Shown here one piece after another: positions 35,089-44,422 of a stretch of 64,000 nucleotides of DNA; position 1 is the stretch's first letter; each line of letters opens with the position of its first letter. The stretch comes from Streptomyces roseofulvus (GTDB lineage: Bacteria; Actinomycetota; Actinomycetes; Streptomycetales; Streptomycetaceae). The stretch covers positions 186,001 through 250,000 of the forward strand of contig NZ_BAAAWE010000001.1 of the NCBI RefSeq assembly GCF_039534915.1, written 5' to 3'. The notes under the pieces were generated by a model. The model was not told the origin of the DNA. It saw nothing but the letters and a program-made list of their open reading frames with translations, and searched no databases. A program made the translations under genes and the position numbers.

Positions 35089-35573
35089 GGCCCCCCAGCC
35101 CCCATTTCACCCCGCGCCGGACGACCTCCGGCGCGACCACAACGAGAACGCGCACACCTCAGGGTCCCCCGTAGCGTCTCGACGTCTTGCGCCATGCTCG
35201 GGAGCCTCGCACCACCTGTCGAGCCCCGATCCGGCCAAAGTGGCCTGGTGATGTGCGCCGGACCTGTTCCTCCTGTCTCATGCTGGAACCGTTCAAGGCA
35301 TGCCTACCTCTTCCACGGGACCGTCGCCGAGGCCGCGAACCGCCTGTCGCTTCGCCCGAGTGGAGCACCTCGTTCAGAGGTCCGTGGCCCCCGGGTCGTG
35401 GTGGCGAAGTGCGCTGAGTACGCGCTCGTCGACGGCCCTGACGTCCCACAAGGAGCTGTCGCATTCGGTCGGGGTCACGTGGTGCATCCCGTGGCCCTGC
35501 TCGTTCCACCGCTTTCGGGTCCATCCGGGCCTTCCTGCCAGGGGTGGGTGTCCGTCTCCGCACCCCCTGGGGA
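35089..35573. other. Intergenic stretch with a small IS5-like scar
   Basis: At 35299-35355 (+) the frame reads HAYLFHGTVAEAANRLSLR, close to RAYVFHGTVTAAAVRLWLK in the IS5 remnant at 22.2 kb, so a transposase scar is likely. The rest has no supported gene or promoter. Confidence 0.45.
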
Positions 35574-35987
35574 TCAGACGTCGCAGAACTTCAGGTCCTT
35601 CAGGACCTGGTTGATGGCGGCGCCGATGGCTTCGTCAGTGGTGACGTCCTTGTACGTGAACCGCTGGGACGCGAGCCATGCTGCCCGATCGGACGTGAGT
35701 CCGCTGCACTGGTTGCGGGAGGCGTCGATGGCCTTCTCCTCGAAGCGGACCACGTCGGGCGCAACGACCGCGAGGGCTTCGAGGAGTTCGGTGCGCTTCT
35801 TCCCCGTGGGCTTCGGGGGGAGGCCGGACTTCGGGGCGTCGTCGGCGGCCGGCGGGGCGGCGGCGGTGGATGCCTGGGCTCCGTCCTTGCTGGTCGACGT
35901 GGCGGGCGGATTGTCGGCGGCGCTACACGCCGTGAGAGCGAGAGCGAGGGCGGTGGTGGCTATGAGGCTGATGGTCTTGATGCGCAT
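35574..35987 (-). CDS. Small secreted lipoprotein, unknown function
   Basis: A 137-residue protein. MRIKTISLIATTALALALTA with Cys21 is a clean lipoprotein signal (LTAC lipobox). A Ser/Thr/Ala/Pro-rich linker follows, then a conserved-looking helical domain (GKKRTELLEALAVVAPDVVR, FTYKDVTTDEAIGAAINQVL) with two cysteines that could pair (NQCSGL and KFCDV). It is anchored outside the membrane. ATG 35987 is chosen over the upstream frame because the signal peptide begins there. No neighbour gives a clue to function. Confidence 0.82.
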   Translation of the reverse strand: MRIKTISLIATTALALALTACSAADNPPATSTSKDGAQASTAAAPPAADDAPKSGLPPKPTGKKRTELLEALAVVAPDVVRFEEKAIDASRNQCSGLTSDRAAWLASQRFTYKDVTTDEAIGAAINQVLKDLKFCDV

Positions 35988-37026
35988 CGGGACAGCTTGC
36001 CGAAGTTGTGCCAGCCCGTACAGCGTGTTTCCGGGTCCTGACATGCTGGGGCCCGCACGCCGGCGCGCCGCTCTTGTCCGGGCGGACGCGGCGCGATCTG
36101 CTCCCTGCTTGCGCCCGCGCTTGACCGCGATCCGGCGAGCACCCCGCGCGCCCTTTCACCGCACGGCAGGAGTTCTGCCGGTCGTACCCGTACGAGGCCG
36201 CAGGGGCCGGCGCAGCGCCCGCGGCCACCAGCCGGATGCGGAGCCCTCCCCAGCCCCGGCACCGCGCCGCCGGCCGCAAGGAGGACGGCGGAGGTGTGGT
36301 GCGGCAGTTCATGAGCGTATCGGTCCCTCAGACACCGGACGTCAGGGCGGCGGCGGGGCAGGAGCCACGCGGACGAGTGAGGGTGTGCGTGGCCTGGAAA
36401 CGGCTGATCCCCGCACGGGGAGCCAGGGGATCAGCATGGGACGGTGGTGACGGTGCGTCTCTACCAGTCGGCGGCACTCGGCCGCCGGGCAGCGCGGTGG
36501 TGGTGTGGGGCCGGCCCCAGACGGCCCCAAAAGTGCCGAGAAGGGCCGGAAGGGCCCGGAAGGGTCCCGAAGAGCGCCGGTGGCACCAACTCCCCGCCCG
36601 CTCAGCCCTGTTCATCCCGTTTCCTCCCTCCGTCCCGATCCGTGGAACGGTCGGCGGAGAGCCTTGACCCCGCCGACGGGCACCTGATTCCCTCACACCC
36701 ATGCATCCCCGGCGCCCGCTGTTCACGCGCCGACGTCACGTCGATCTCGTACGGACGTCGGGCGCGCTCTGTCGCCTTCCGCGCTGACCCCCGCGGCCCC
36801 GCCCGCACGTGCCCGGCCGCGGTCCCACCGGCCCGCCGTGTCCGCACGGCCGGAGCCGCCCGCGCGCACCGCTCTCCCCCGCACCACCGCTCCCCGCCCT
36901 TCCCTGCCGTCCTGAGGTTCGAGGCCCCGGCCGGCGTGTTCGGGGCGAGGGGGCTCCCCGCCGTGCGCGCGGCCAACTCCCGGCTCGCCCCCACGTGCGA
37001 GCCCCGCCGCCCGGAAGGACCCCGTC
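35988..37026. other. Large intergenic stretch, no supported gene
   Basis: Long open frames cross this GC-rich kilobase on both strands but none has a start with ribosome binding site, a signal or a family motif. A run of GGCC/GGAAGG-rich sequence at 36520-36575 is repetitive in texture. The last 100 bases likely hold the promoter of the secreted protein that follows. Confidence 0.45.
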
Positions 37027-38559
37027 ATGCCCGCCCCCCTGTCCGTCCCGAACACACTCCCCCGCGCCCGGCGCCGGCCGCCGACCGCCGCGCTGCTCTC
37101 CGTCCTCGCGCTCGCCGCCGGAACCCTCGCCGCCGGAACCCTCCCCGCGGGCGCCGTCCCCGCCGGAGCCGTTCCCGCAGGCGCGGCCCCGATCGCGGCC
37201 GCCGCCTCCGTACCTGTACCGCCGCACAACCCGTACGCGGGCCCCGACGGCACGGCCACCATGCACGGGGACACCGGCTCCTCCGACACCACCCCGCTGG
37301 CCGGGCCCGGTGCGGGCGCCCTGTCCTCGAAGCGGACTGCCCTCGCCTCGGCCTGCCCCACCGTCCTGGTCGGCTCCGACGGCCTCCCGGTGGTGCTGTG
37401 CACGCCGATCTTCGGCCAGGTGCCGACCGTGCACCTCCTGGACCCGGCGACCGGGGCGTCCCTCACCTCGCTCGAACTGACCAAGGGCTCGCTCCTCGGC
37501 GGCGTCTACGCCTACCTCGACCACGAGGACCGGCTGGTCGTCGTGGACGGCAGCCGCAGCCTCCTCCGCGTCGGCCACCGCAGGGACGCCTCCGGCGACT
37601 GGCGCCTCTCGGTCGACCGGCGGCTCTCGCTGGCCGAGGCCGTCCCCGACGGCGACGCGGTGACCGGCCTGTCGCCGGACTGGCGGGGCCGCGTCTGGTT
37701 CGCCACGGGCGCCGGCACGGTCGGCCTCGCCGACGACCGCACCGGGCAGGTCTCTTCGCTGCGGCTGCCCGCCGGGGAGCGGGTCGCCAACAGCATCTCC
37801 ACCGCTCCCGAGGGCACCGCCGTGACCAGCACCCACGCCACCTACCTGCTGACCGCGGGCGACGACGGCGTGCCCCGGACCGTCTGGCGGCAGGCGTACG
37901 ACCGGGGGCGGGCCCGCAAGCCGGGCCTGCTGAGCTGGGGCAGCGGTTCCACCCCGACGTTCCTCGGCCCGTCCTCCGGGACCGAGTGGGTCGCGATCGT
38001 CGACAACGCCGACACGACCGTCCGCCTGAAGGTGTACCGCACGGCCGACGGGACGGAGGTCTGCTCCTCGCCCGTGCTGGTGGCCTCCGGCGGCCCCGGC
38101 AGCGAGAACTCCCCCGTCGGCGCCGGCACCAGCGTCTACGTCGCCGGCACCTACGGCTACCCGTATCCGGCGCTCCCGGACGGAGCGGGCCCCTCCGAAC
38201 CGTCGTCGGCGGACTTCGCCGGCGGCCTGACCCGGGTCGACATCCGCCCGGACGGCAGCGGCTGCGCGATCGTCTGGGACAACGCCCTGCGCTCGGCGGC
38301 GGTCCCGAAGCTGTCCACCGCCACGCACACCCTCCACACCGTGGTGCGCGACCCCGTCATCCCCGGCACGAAGGGCACGAGCCTCCTCGACCCGTACCGC
38401 TACGTGCAGGTCGACCCGGCCACCGGGCGGGTCGTCCGCTCCCACCAGGTCGGCATCGGGTCGCTGTACGACACGCTCCAGATGGCCGGAACCGTCGCCC
38501 CCGACGGCTCCTACCTCCAGGGAACCGTGACGGGGGTCCTGCGGATCACCGCGGACTGA
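37027..38559 (+). CDS. Secreted beta-propeller-like protein, unknown function
   Basis: A 510-residue secreted protein. An Arg-rich start and a hydrophobic stretch (TAALLSVLALAAGTLAAGT) form a signal peptide, followed by an unusual PAGAVPAGAVPAGAAP repeat. The rest is a series of beta-strand units with Asp/Gly turns (HLLDPATGASLTSLELTKGS, LDHEDRLVVVDGSRSLLRVG, DWRGRVWFATGAGTVGLADD), the texture of a YncE or SMP-30 propeller. No catalytic motif can be named. GAAGGA precedes ATG 37027. It is convergent with an AMP-ligase gene. A secreted sensor or binding protein is the best guess. Confidence 0.8.
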   Translation: MPAPLSVPNTLPRARRRPPTAALLSVLALAAGTLAAGTLPAGAVPAGAVPAGAAPIAAAASVPVPPHNPYAGPDGTATMHGDTGSSDTTPLAGPGAGALSSKRTALASACPTVLVGSDGLPVVLCTPIFGQVPTVHLLDPATGASLTSLELTKGSLLGGVYAYLDHEDRLVVVDGSRSLLRVGHRRDASGDWRLSVDRRLSLAEAVPDGDAVTGLSPDWRGRVWFATGAGTVGLADDRTGQVSSLRLPAGERVANSISTAPEGTAVTSTHATYLLTAGDDGVPRTVWRQAYDRGRARKPGLLSWGSGSTPTFLGPSSGTEWVAIVDNADTTVRLKVYRTADGTEVCSSPVLVASGGPGSENSPVGAGTSVYVAGTYGYPYPALPDGAGPSEPSSADFAGGLTRVDIRPDGSGCAIVWDNALRSAAVPKLSTATHTLHTVVRDPVIPGTKGTSLLDPYRYVQVDPATGRVVRSHQVGIGSLYDTLQMAGTVAPDGSYLQGTVTGVLRITAD

Positions 38560-38620
38560 CCTCTGAGGGGACGCAGGTGCCGCAGGCCGGGCGCGAAGTC
38601 CACGACGTGTCCGTGAGGCC

Positions 38621-38636
38621 CGGGCCGCGCGGCCCG
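38621..38636. terminator. Palindrome between convergent genes
   Basis: CGGGCCGCGCGGCCCG is a perfect 16-bp palindrome in the 98-bp gap between two converging genes. It may act as a shared terminator; no T-tract follows. Confidence 0.35.
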
Positions 38637-38657
38637 CCCACGTCGCGGATCCGCCGC

Positions 38658-40223
38658 TCAGGAAAGCGCTCGGCGGAGCGCGTGCTTGTCGGGCTTGCCG
38701 ATGCCGCTGAGCGGGATGGCCTTCAGGACGTGGAAGGTGTGGGGGACATGGAGGGCGCTCTTGCGGGCTTCGACGAAGCGGCGCAGGTCGTCGATGTCGG
38801 CGCTGTGGCCGCGGGCCGGCACGATGGCAGCGTGGACGTGCTCGAACCTGTCGTCGCGACGCATGCCGAAGACGGCGCACTGGGCGACGGCGGGGTGGGC
38901 CGTCAGCACCTCCTCGATCTCGCTGGGGTAGACCCGGGTGCCGTCGACGGTGATCGTGTCGTGGCCTCGGTCGGCGAGGAAGAGATATCCGTCGTCGTCG
39001 AGGTAGCCGATGTCGCCGGTGCGCACCCAGCCGTCGAGCAGCACGCGGGCGGTCAGTTCGGGCTGCTTCCAGTAGCCGTTCATGGCGCTGTGGGCGCGGG
39101 CGTGGATCTCGCCTTCGCTGCCGCGCGGGAGGACGCTGCCGTCCCGGTCGACGACGCGGAGTTCGACGCCGGGCATGGCGCGGCCGACGGTGATCTGTCC
39201 GTGCCGGCCGACGCGGTCGTGTTCGTCGGGGCCCACCTCGGTGAGCCCGAGCGTCTCGTTCTGTCCGTACCAGCTGTGCAGCACCTTGCCGAAGACGCTT
39301 TCGGTCTGCCGCAGCCTGGACGTCGACGCGGGGCTGCCGCCATAGGTGACCTGCTGGACGCTGGAGGTGTCGGTGGCGGGCAGCGCGGGATCGTCGAGGA
39401 GCCGGTGCAGCAGGGGTGGCTGGAGGAACAGCCGGGTGATCCGCTCGCGTTCGATCGCCGCGAGGGCCTCGCCGGGATCGAAGGCCGGCTGCAGGACGAC
39501 GGATCCGCCCTGGAGGAGCGCCACGTCCGCCCAGAGGCCCGCGATGTGCGTGAGCGGCGTGCAAGCCAGATAGCGGGGCGGGGCGCCTCCGGCGGAGCAG
39601 AGGTGGTCCAGGGTACGGCGGTACGGGCCGTGCTTCATCTGCAGGCTCTTCGGCAGCCCGGTCGTGGTGCCGCCCGTGTGCCGGATGCACCAGTCGTCGT
39701 CGGCGCCGACGGGCACGGCGACGGGCGCAGACGGCTGCCCGGCCGCCGCCGTCCAGATGTCGTCGGCGTCCGGGTGCGGGCCCAGCGTCGCCACCATCGG
39801 CGCGTGGAGGAACGGTTTCAGCAGGTCCAGGTCCGCGTACCGGGTGGGGTCGGCCAGCAGCATCTCGGTGTCGGCGACGTCCATCAGGTGCGCCAGAGCG
39901 TCCGCGTTCAGCCCGTCGTACAGGGGCGTCACGCGCGCCCCGGCCAGGTTGGCCGCGTAGCGCGCGACGAGCGCCTGAGGGGTGTTGCCGGTGAGCAGGG
40001 AGACGGTCTGTCCGGGACGGACGCCGCGCGTGATCAGCTCGCGGGCGAGCCGGTGGATGCTGTCGCGCAGCTCGCCCGCGGTGATCTGCCGGCGATCAGG
40101 GCAGATGATCACGGGAAGGGCAGGACGGCGTTCCAGGGTGCGGAGGATGGCGTCCGTGTAGGTGACGAAGCCGGGGTCAGCGGGCTCGGGCGGCGCGGCC
40201 GTCTCGGCCTTGAGGTCGGACAT
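38658..40223 (-). CDS. AMP-dependent acyl-CoA ligase / acyl-AMP synthetase
   Basis: A 521-residue ANL-superfamily enzyme that adenylates a carboxylic acid and usually transfers it to CoA. Motifs: RHTGGTTTGLPKSLQ (ATP loop), SWYGQNETLGLTE (adenine and Mg contact), GWVRTGDIGYLDDDGYLFL (ribose Asp), and the C-terminal PLSGIGKPDKHALRRAL with the catalytic Lys. ATG 40223 has AAGGGA 6-7 bases upstream; the longer frame adds 24 unlikely residues. It follows an alpha/beta hydrolase gene by 68 bases and an MFS exporter before that, all leftward, suggesting a small catabolic or biosynthetic operon. The acid substrate is unknown. Confidence 0.9.
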   Translation of the reverse strand: MSDLKAETAAPPEPADPGFVTYTDAILRTLERRPALPVIICPDRRQITAGELRDSIHRLARELITRGVRPGQTVSLLTGNTPQALVARYAANLAGARVTPLYDGLNADALAHLMDVADTEMLLADPTRYADLDLLKPFLHAPMVATLGPHPDADDIWTAAAGQPSAPVAVPVGADDDWCIRHTGGTTTGLPKSLQMKHGPYRRTLDHLCSAGGAPPRYLACTPLTHIAGLWADVALLQGGSVVLQPAFDPGEALAAIERERITRLFLQPPLLHRLLDDPALPATDTSSVQQVTYGGSPASTSRLRQTESVFGKVLHSWYGQNETLGLTEVGPDEHDRVGRHGQITVGRAMPGVELRVVDRDGSVLPRGSEGEIHARAHSAMNGYWKQPELTARVLLDGWVRTGDIGYLDDDGYLFLADRGHDTITVDGTRVYPSEIEEVLTAHPAVAQCAVFGMRRDDRFEHVHAAIVPARGHSADIDDLRRFVEARKSALHVPHTFHVLKAIPLSGIGKPDKHALRRALS

Positions 40224-40291
40224 CTGTGTCCCTTGGTAGGTGGCCGAAGCAGGTGGTGTCGGGCTGGTGGTCGTGGGGCGCTGGGCAGCCG

Positions 40292-41185
40292 TCACGGGAC
40301 CAGGGCCGCCGGCCTGGCGAGGTGTTCGAGGGGGGTGAGGTACGGCAGGTCGTCGAGGGGTTGATCGGTGAAGAAGCGATCCAGCAACTGGGACATCTCC
40401 AACGGCCGTTCGAGATGGCAGAGGTGGTCGGCGCCCCGGATCAGGGTGAAGACGCTTCCGGCGATGGTCGCGGCGACCTCGCGGCCGAGGTCGGGGTGGG
40501 TGAGACTGTCGTGTTCACCCGTGAAGACAAGCGCCGGGACGTCCCGGACGCCCCCGGGCCGTAGCCCCTGCCAGTCGATGACACGGTAGGTCGAGGCGAG
40601 ATGCCGGGGGATGTCGTCCCTTGTGACCGATCCCATCGTGCGGCCGAGGACGCGGGTGACGACCGCGCGCTTGTGGACGTCCCGCTCGGCGGGGGACAAC
40701 AGGGCCGCGATGCTCATACGGGCGTAGACGCCGGCGTCGCCCGACTCCAGGGCGTCGGCCATGGTCCGCAGCGCGGCGCGCTGGTCCGGCGGGTAGACGG
40801 GAGCGGCGCCCACCAGGGCCAGGCGGGCGACGCGCTCAGGATGCCTCTGGGCCAGGCCGTAGGCGATCGGCATGGCGTAGGAGGCCCCGAAGACGTTCAC
40901 CCGTCCCAGGCCCAGCCGGTCCAGCAGGTCGGCCAGCGCGCCGGTGAGGAAGTCGAAGTCGTACGAGGCGGGCAGCACATCGGCCCCGCCCGATCCCGGC
41001 AGGTCCACGCTGATGACGGTCGCGGACGCCGCCCAGCGTGCTTCGAGCCGCTGATAGGCGTACATGTCCTGGAAGGCGCCGCCGAGCACGACGACGGGAT
41101 CGGTGGTGGGAGCGACGTTCTCGACGATCCGGCACCGGTAGTCGAAGCCGTCGAAGGTGAGGTGACGGATCCTCTCAATGTTCAT
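40292..41185 (-). CDS. Alpha/beta hydrolase
   Basis: A 297-residue soluble hydrolase. The core has LGGAFQDMYAYQRLEARWAA, then VISVDLPGSGGADVLP, the nucleophile elbow GASYAMPIAYGLA with Ser as nucleophile, ALVFTGEHDSLTHPDLGREV with the acid, and the final His in RGADHLCHLERPLEMSQLLD. It resembles esterases or C-C hydrolases acting on small metabolites. ATG 41185 starts almost leaderless, with no clear ribosome binding site. A GTCAACAGTG motif lies 6 bases upstream, the same 10-mer as half of the palindrome at 10.4 kb. It sits between an MFS exporter and an acyl-CoA ligase. Confidence 0.88.
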   Translation of the reverse strand: MNIERIRHLTFDGFDYRCRIVENVAPTTDPVVVLGGAFQDMYAYQRLEARWAASATVISVDLPGSGGADVLPASYDFDFLTGALADLLDRLGLGRVNVFGASYAMPIAYGLAQRHPERVARLALVGAAPVYPPDQRAALRTMADALESGDAGVYARMSIAALLSPAERDVHKRAVVTRVLGRTMGSVTRDDIPRHLASTYRVIDWQGLRPGGVRDVPALVFTGEHDSLTHPDLGREVAATIAGSVFTLIRGADHLCHLERPLEMSQLLDRFFTDQPLDDLPYLTPLEHLARPAALVP

Positions 41186-41323
41186 GCCCGGTCAACAGTG
41201 ACGTGCGGGCATAGGTCACGCGAGAGGTGATCACCTGACCGGTCCCGTCACGCGCAGCCTGTCGGGGCCCTTTGGGGTGGTGGCTGGCCGGTCGGTCCGG
41301 ATCGGGCCGTCGGCGCCGGGCCG

Positions 41324-42715
41324 TCAGGGCCGTCCTTCGGCTGTCGCCAGAGGCGCTGAGGCCGCGGCTCGCCGGCCGGGCAGCAGTGCTGCCGCGATGA
41401 CGGCGCAGAGGGTGAGGGCGGCCGTCAGGCCGAAGGCGTGGGCGAAGGCCGTGGCGGTGTGGCCACCGCGCTGGAGCAGGACGGCGAGGGCGGCGATGCC
41501 GAAGGAGCCGCCGAGTTGCTGGAGGATGCGCGTCATGGTGCTGGCGTCCGCGACCTGGGAGTCGCCCAATCCCTGGTAGGCACCGACGGTGAGGGCGAGG
41601 TTGACGGCGCTCGTACCGAGGCCCCGGAAGAACAGGGCGACAGCGATGACCGCGCCCTCACCCACGGTGCCCGCGAAGGGCCACGTCGCGACCGCGCTCA
41701 CCAGCAGACCGGTCACCACGACCGGACGGGGCCCCATCCTGTCGGTGAGCACGCCCGCCACCCGCGCCGCCAGCGCGCCGATGCCCTGGGGCACGAGAAG
41801 CAGCCCGGTGGCGACGACGCCCTTGTCGAGCACGAGCAGGCAGTACAGGGGCAGCAGGAACATCCCGCCGTACATGGTCGAACCACCCACGAACATCAGC
41901 ACCGACGTCGCGGCGAAGGAGCGCAGCCGAAACAGACGCATGTCGATGAGGGGCGCGCTGCTCCTCAGGCTCCGTCCGACGAACGCGGCGACCAGGACGG
42001 CCCCCGCCGCCATCGGCAGCAGCACCCGCCCTCCTCCTGCCCGGTCCTGACCGCCGCACTGCGAGAGCCCGTACACGAGCGCGGTCAGGCCCGGACAGAC
42101 CAGCACCAGGCCCACCACGTCGAGGCGGGAAGCCCGCTGCCGGGGATCCCGGGGCACACCTCGCCAGGCGAGGAACAGCGCCGGCACGCAGACGGGCAGG
42201 TTGACGAAGAAGATCCAGCGCCAGTCGAGATGCCCGAGCAGCAGCCCGCCGAACACCGGCCCCAGGACCGGGCCGAGCAGCGCCGGCAACGAGACGACCG
42301 CGACGAGCCGCCCGACCTGTCGGCCACCGCTGGCCCGGATGACGATGGTCTGCAGGACGGGCATCATCAGTCCTCCACCGGCCCCCTGCAGACTTCGGAA
42401 CACCACCAGCGACCCGACGCTCCAGGCGCAGGCGCACAGCAACGATCCGACGGTGAACAGGACCAGCGCGCCCAGCCAGACCCGCCGCGTCCCGAACCGC
42501 TCGCCGGCCCAGCCGCTCACCGGCATGACCATCGCGAACGCCAGCAGGTAGGCGGTACTGACCCATTGCACGGTCGTCGTCGGGGCACCGAGGTCGTCGG
42601 CGAGGGCGTCGACCGCGACGGAGACGATCGTGCTGTCGAGCAGCGGAGCGAAGGCCCCCACAGCGAGAACGCCGCACAGCCTGAGCAGGGCGGGATCAAG
42701 GCGTTCTTCGGGCAT
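41324..42715 (-). CDS. DHA2-family MFS exporter
   Basis: A 463-residue drug:H+ antiporter of the 14-helix type. It has LLDSTIVSVAVDALADDL in helix 1 (DHA motif D1), WVSTAYLLAFAMVMPVSGWA, GERFGTRRVWLGALVLFTVG (motif A), and ALLGPVLGPVFGGLLLGHLD (antiporter motif C). ATG 42715 is chosen as it precedes the first helix; a longer frame exists but crosses an IS5 remnant. It heads a leftward set with a hydrolase and an acyl-CoA ligase, so it probably exports a product or toxic substrate of those enzymes. The insertion-sequence scar immediately upstream may have replaced its native promoter or regulator. Confidence 0.92.
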   Translation of the reverse strand: MPEERLDPALLRLCGVLAVGAFAPLLDSTIVSVAVDALADDLGAPTTTVQWVSTAYLLAFAMVMPVSGWAGERFGTRRVWLGALVLFTVGSLLCACAWSVGSLVVFRSLQGAGGGLMMPVLQTIVIRASGGRQVGRLVAVVSLPALLGPVLGPVFGGLLLGHLDWRWIFFVNLPVCVPALFLAWRGVPRDPRQRASRLDVVGLVLVCPGLTALVYGLSQCGGQDRAGGGRVLLPMAAGAVLVAAFVGRSLRSSAPLIDMRLFRLRSFAATSVLMFVGGSTMYGGMFLLPLYCLLVLDKGVVATGLLLVPQGIGALAARVAGVLTDRMGPRPVVVTGLLVSAVATWPFAGTVGEGAVIAVALFFRGLGTSAVNLALTVGAYQGLGDSQVADASTMTRILQQLGGSFGIAALAVLLQRGGHTATAFAHAFGLTAALTLCAVIAAALLPGRRAAASAPLATAEGRP

Positions 42716-42839
42716 GTGGCCCCCACGGTCGACACGGATTCCCTCCAGCCCTCGGGATCGGAAAGCCGCAGAGAGGGAAGGCCGGGCGCCCACCGATGCC
42801 GTGGAAAGGATGCGCCCCGACAACGATCAGAAGACCGTT

Positions 42840-43058
42840 GCCGTCACGGTGGTTGCGGAACGAGGCACCGACCTTCCGGTCGCGGACCGGGACCAGGGTG
42901 CAGTCCACGATCCACAACCGTTCGGTGTCCGCCACCGGCCGCGGAGCCCGCTCGCGGGCCGGCAACCGGCGCAGCCTCCGGATGACCCGGCAGACCGTGG
43001 CGGGCGAGATGCCGAACAGCGGAGCGAGCTGCCGCACGGCGAGGTTCGCGCAGCAGCC
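42840..43058 (-). mobile_element. IS5-family (DDE_Tnp_4-like) transposase remnant
   Basis: On the minus strand NLAVRQLAPLFGISPATVCR, VIRRLRRLPARERAPRP, and RLWIVDCTLVPVRDRKVGAS match the front half of an IS5-type transposase including the first catalytic Asp (IVDCT, normally IVDGT). The match ends near 42840. It lies one base from the poly-gamma-glutamate hydrolase stop and upstream of the MFS exporter. Confidence 0.75.
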
Positions 43059-43059
43059 T

Positions 43060-44013
43060 TTAGGCGGCGGGCGCCTTGGTGGCCAGGCCGCGCTCGTGGC
43101 GGTCGATGCCCTCGCGAACGGCCTTGACGAAGTTGTGCCAGTAGTGCGCCGGCTCGACGCCGTCGCCGGCGGTGCGCCGCCGGTCGGGGGCGCCGTCGTG
43201 GTCGGAGAACATGGCCTTGCGCAGCGCGGTGGAGATCTCCAGCTGGGCGCCCCCGCCGGTGCGGGTGCGGTTGACGATGTTCGCCGGGTCGTCGCCGTTG
43301 AGCGGGGAGCCGGGCGCGGCGATCGTGACGACCACCTTTCGCAGCGGGTCGCTCGTGGTGTTGAGGCCGAACGCGTGGAAGGCCGCCGCGAGGTTGTGCA
43401 TCAGGCGCTGGTCCCGGCCGCCGATGAAGATCTGCTTGTCCGAGATCTTCGACTCGTCGCTCAGCGGTTCCGGGCTGAAGCCGTGCAGGGAGACCGCGTA
43501 CAGGTTGCGGCCGCAGACGGCGAGCGCCGCCGGGTCGTCGCAGTGGGTGGAGGTGACGTGCAGCGCCCCCGACGAGCTGAGTCCCTCGAACATCCAGTAG
43601 TCGCGCTGGACCGTGCCCGCCTCCTTGCGCTGCTCGTCGTCGAGGAGCGCGGCCTCGTCCTCGGCGAGGAGCTTGTAGCCGGCGATGGCGAGGCACAGTT
43701 CGCTCGTGCCCAGTTCGATGCCGCCGCCGTGCGGGGCGATGACCGCCGTGCTGCGCGGGATCTGGCTGCCGTATCTCAGGTTGTCCTGGAGCAGTGCCTC
43801 GGGGTGTGTGCGGAAGCGGCGCATCCAATGGGTGCCCTCGACGTAGGTCGGGTCGGAGTAGAGCGCGGCGTTCGTGGCGAACTCGGTGGTTGTGGTGGTG
43901 GCTTCGGCGGCGGCCGCCGTGCTGCCGTTTCCGGCGAGGTCGTTGAGGAGGGGAAGGGTAGTGGCAGCGGCTGCCATGGACGTCAGAAGGGTGCGTCGGC
44001 TAGTGAAAGACAT
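43060..44013 (-). CDS. Poly-gamma-glutamate hydrolase family protein, secreted
   Basis: A 317-residue protein of the zinc-dependent PghP/DUF867 type, which cuts poly-gamma-glutamate. Residues 1-40 are a Tat-like signal (SFTSRRTLLTSMAAAATTLP). Family blocks: STAVIAPHGGGIELGTSELC with the His and Glu expected to bind zinc, ALHVTSTHCDDPAALAV, LYAVSLHGFSPE with a further His, and IGGRDQRLMHNLAAAFHAFG. ATG 44013 begins the signal; the upstream frame is not needed. Stop at 43060 abuts an IS5 remnant. A secreted enzyme could strip capsule polymers of Bacillus competitors or phage-protected cells. Confidence 0.87.
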   Translation of the reverse strand: MSFTSRRTLLTSMAAAATTLPLLNDLAGNGSTAAAAEATTTTTEFATNAALYSDPTYVEGTHWMRRFRTHPEALLQDNLRYGSQIPRSTAVIAPHGGGIELGTSELCLAIAGYKLLAEDEAALLDDEQRKEAGTVQRDYWMFEGLSSSGALHVTSTHCDDPAALAVCGRNLYAVSLHGFSPEPLSDESKISDKQIFIGGRDQRLMHNLAAAFHAFGLNTTSDPLRKVVVTIAAPGSPLNGDDPANIVNRTRTGGGAQLEISTALRKAMFSDHDGAPDRRRTAGDGVEPAHYWHNFVKAVREGIDRHERGLATKAPAA

Positions 44014-44225
44014 GGACAGATGATTTCTGACGACCGGGGGCGGGTCGCGGGCGGGGTCCCGCGTACGGCGGCACCGGCCCCCTCGTGAGCCGCGGCGTCG
44101 CCTCAGGCGCCGGGACCCCGGCGTGCGGCGAGCGCCCGCACTGGCCAGCGCGACGCCTGCCCGCCTGACCGCCCCGGATTCCCCAAGCCGCCGCCGGCCG
44201 CCGCGGCACTCTCCGCCACCCACCG

Positions 44226-44422
44226 GCCTACGCCGACCACGACAGCAACTTCGGCAGTGGCGCCAGCGCCGTGAACGACTGGAACTTCACCACCGCCGAC
44301 GTCTGCCTCCAGGAACTCGCCGTCGTCCCGGCCCTGAGCGACAGGACCGGCAACCCCAGAACAACTGCTCCAACGGCAGCGTCATCGACCGCGCCGCCAG
44401 CGCCCTCCCGCTCGGTCGCTGA
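44226..44422 (+). pseudogene. Small secreted protein, fragment with frameshift
   Basis: AYADHDSNFGSGASAVNDWN then FTTADVCLQELAVVPALSD runs to about 44352, then the next frame continues QNNCSNGSVIDRAASALPL to a stop at 44422. One lost base explains the break. The shape fits a small two-cysteine secreted protein of the type seen near chaplin and rodlin genes in Streptomyces, but I cannot name the family. The signal peptide part upstream is missing or unrecognisable. Confidence 0.5.

Noticed and set aside
36444..40364. 1306-residue plus-strand frame
   Set aside because: It runs through the secreted protein and antisense to the ligase with no domain; pure GC-driven openness.
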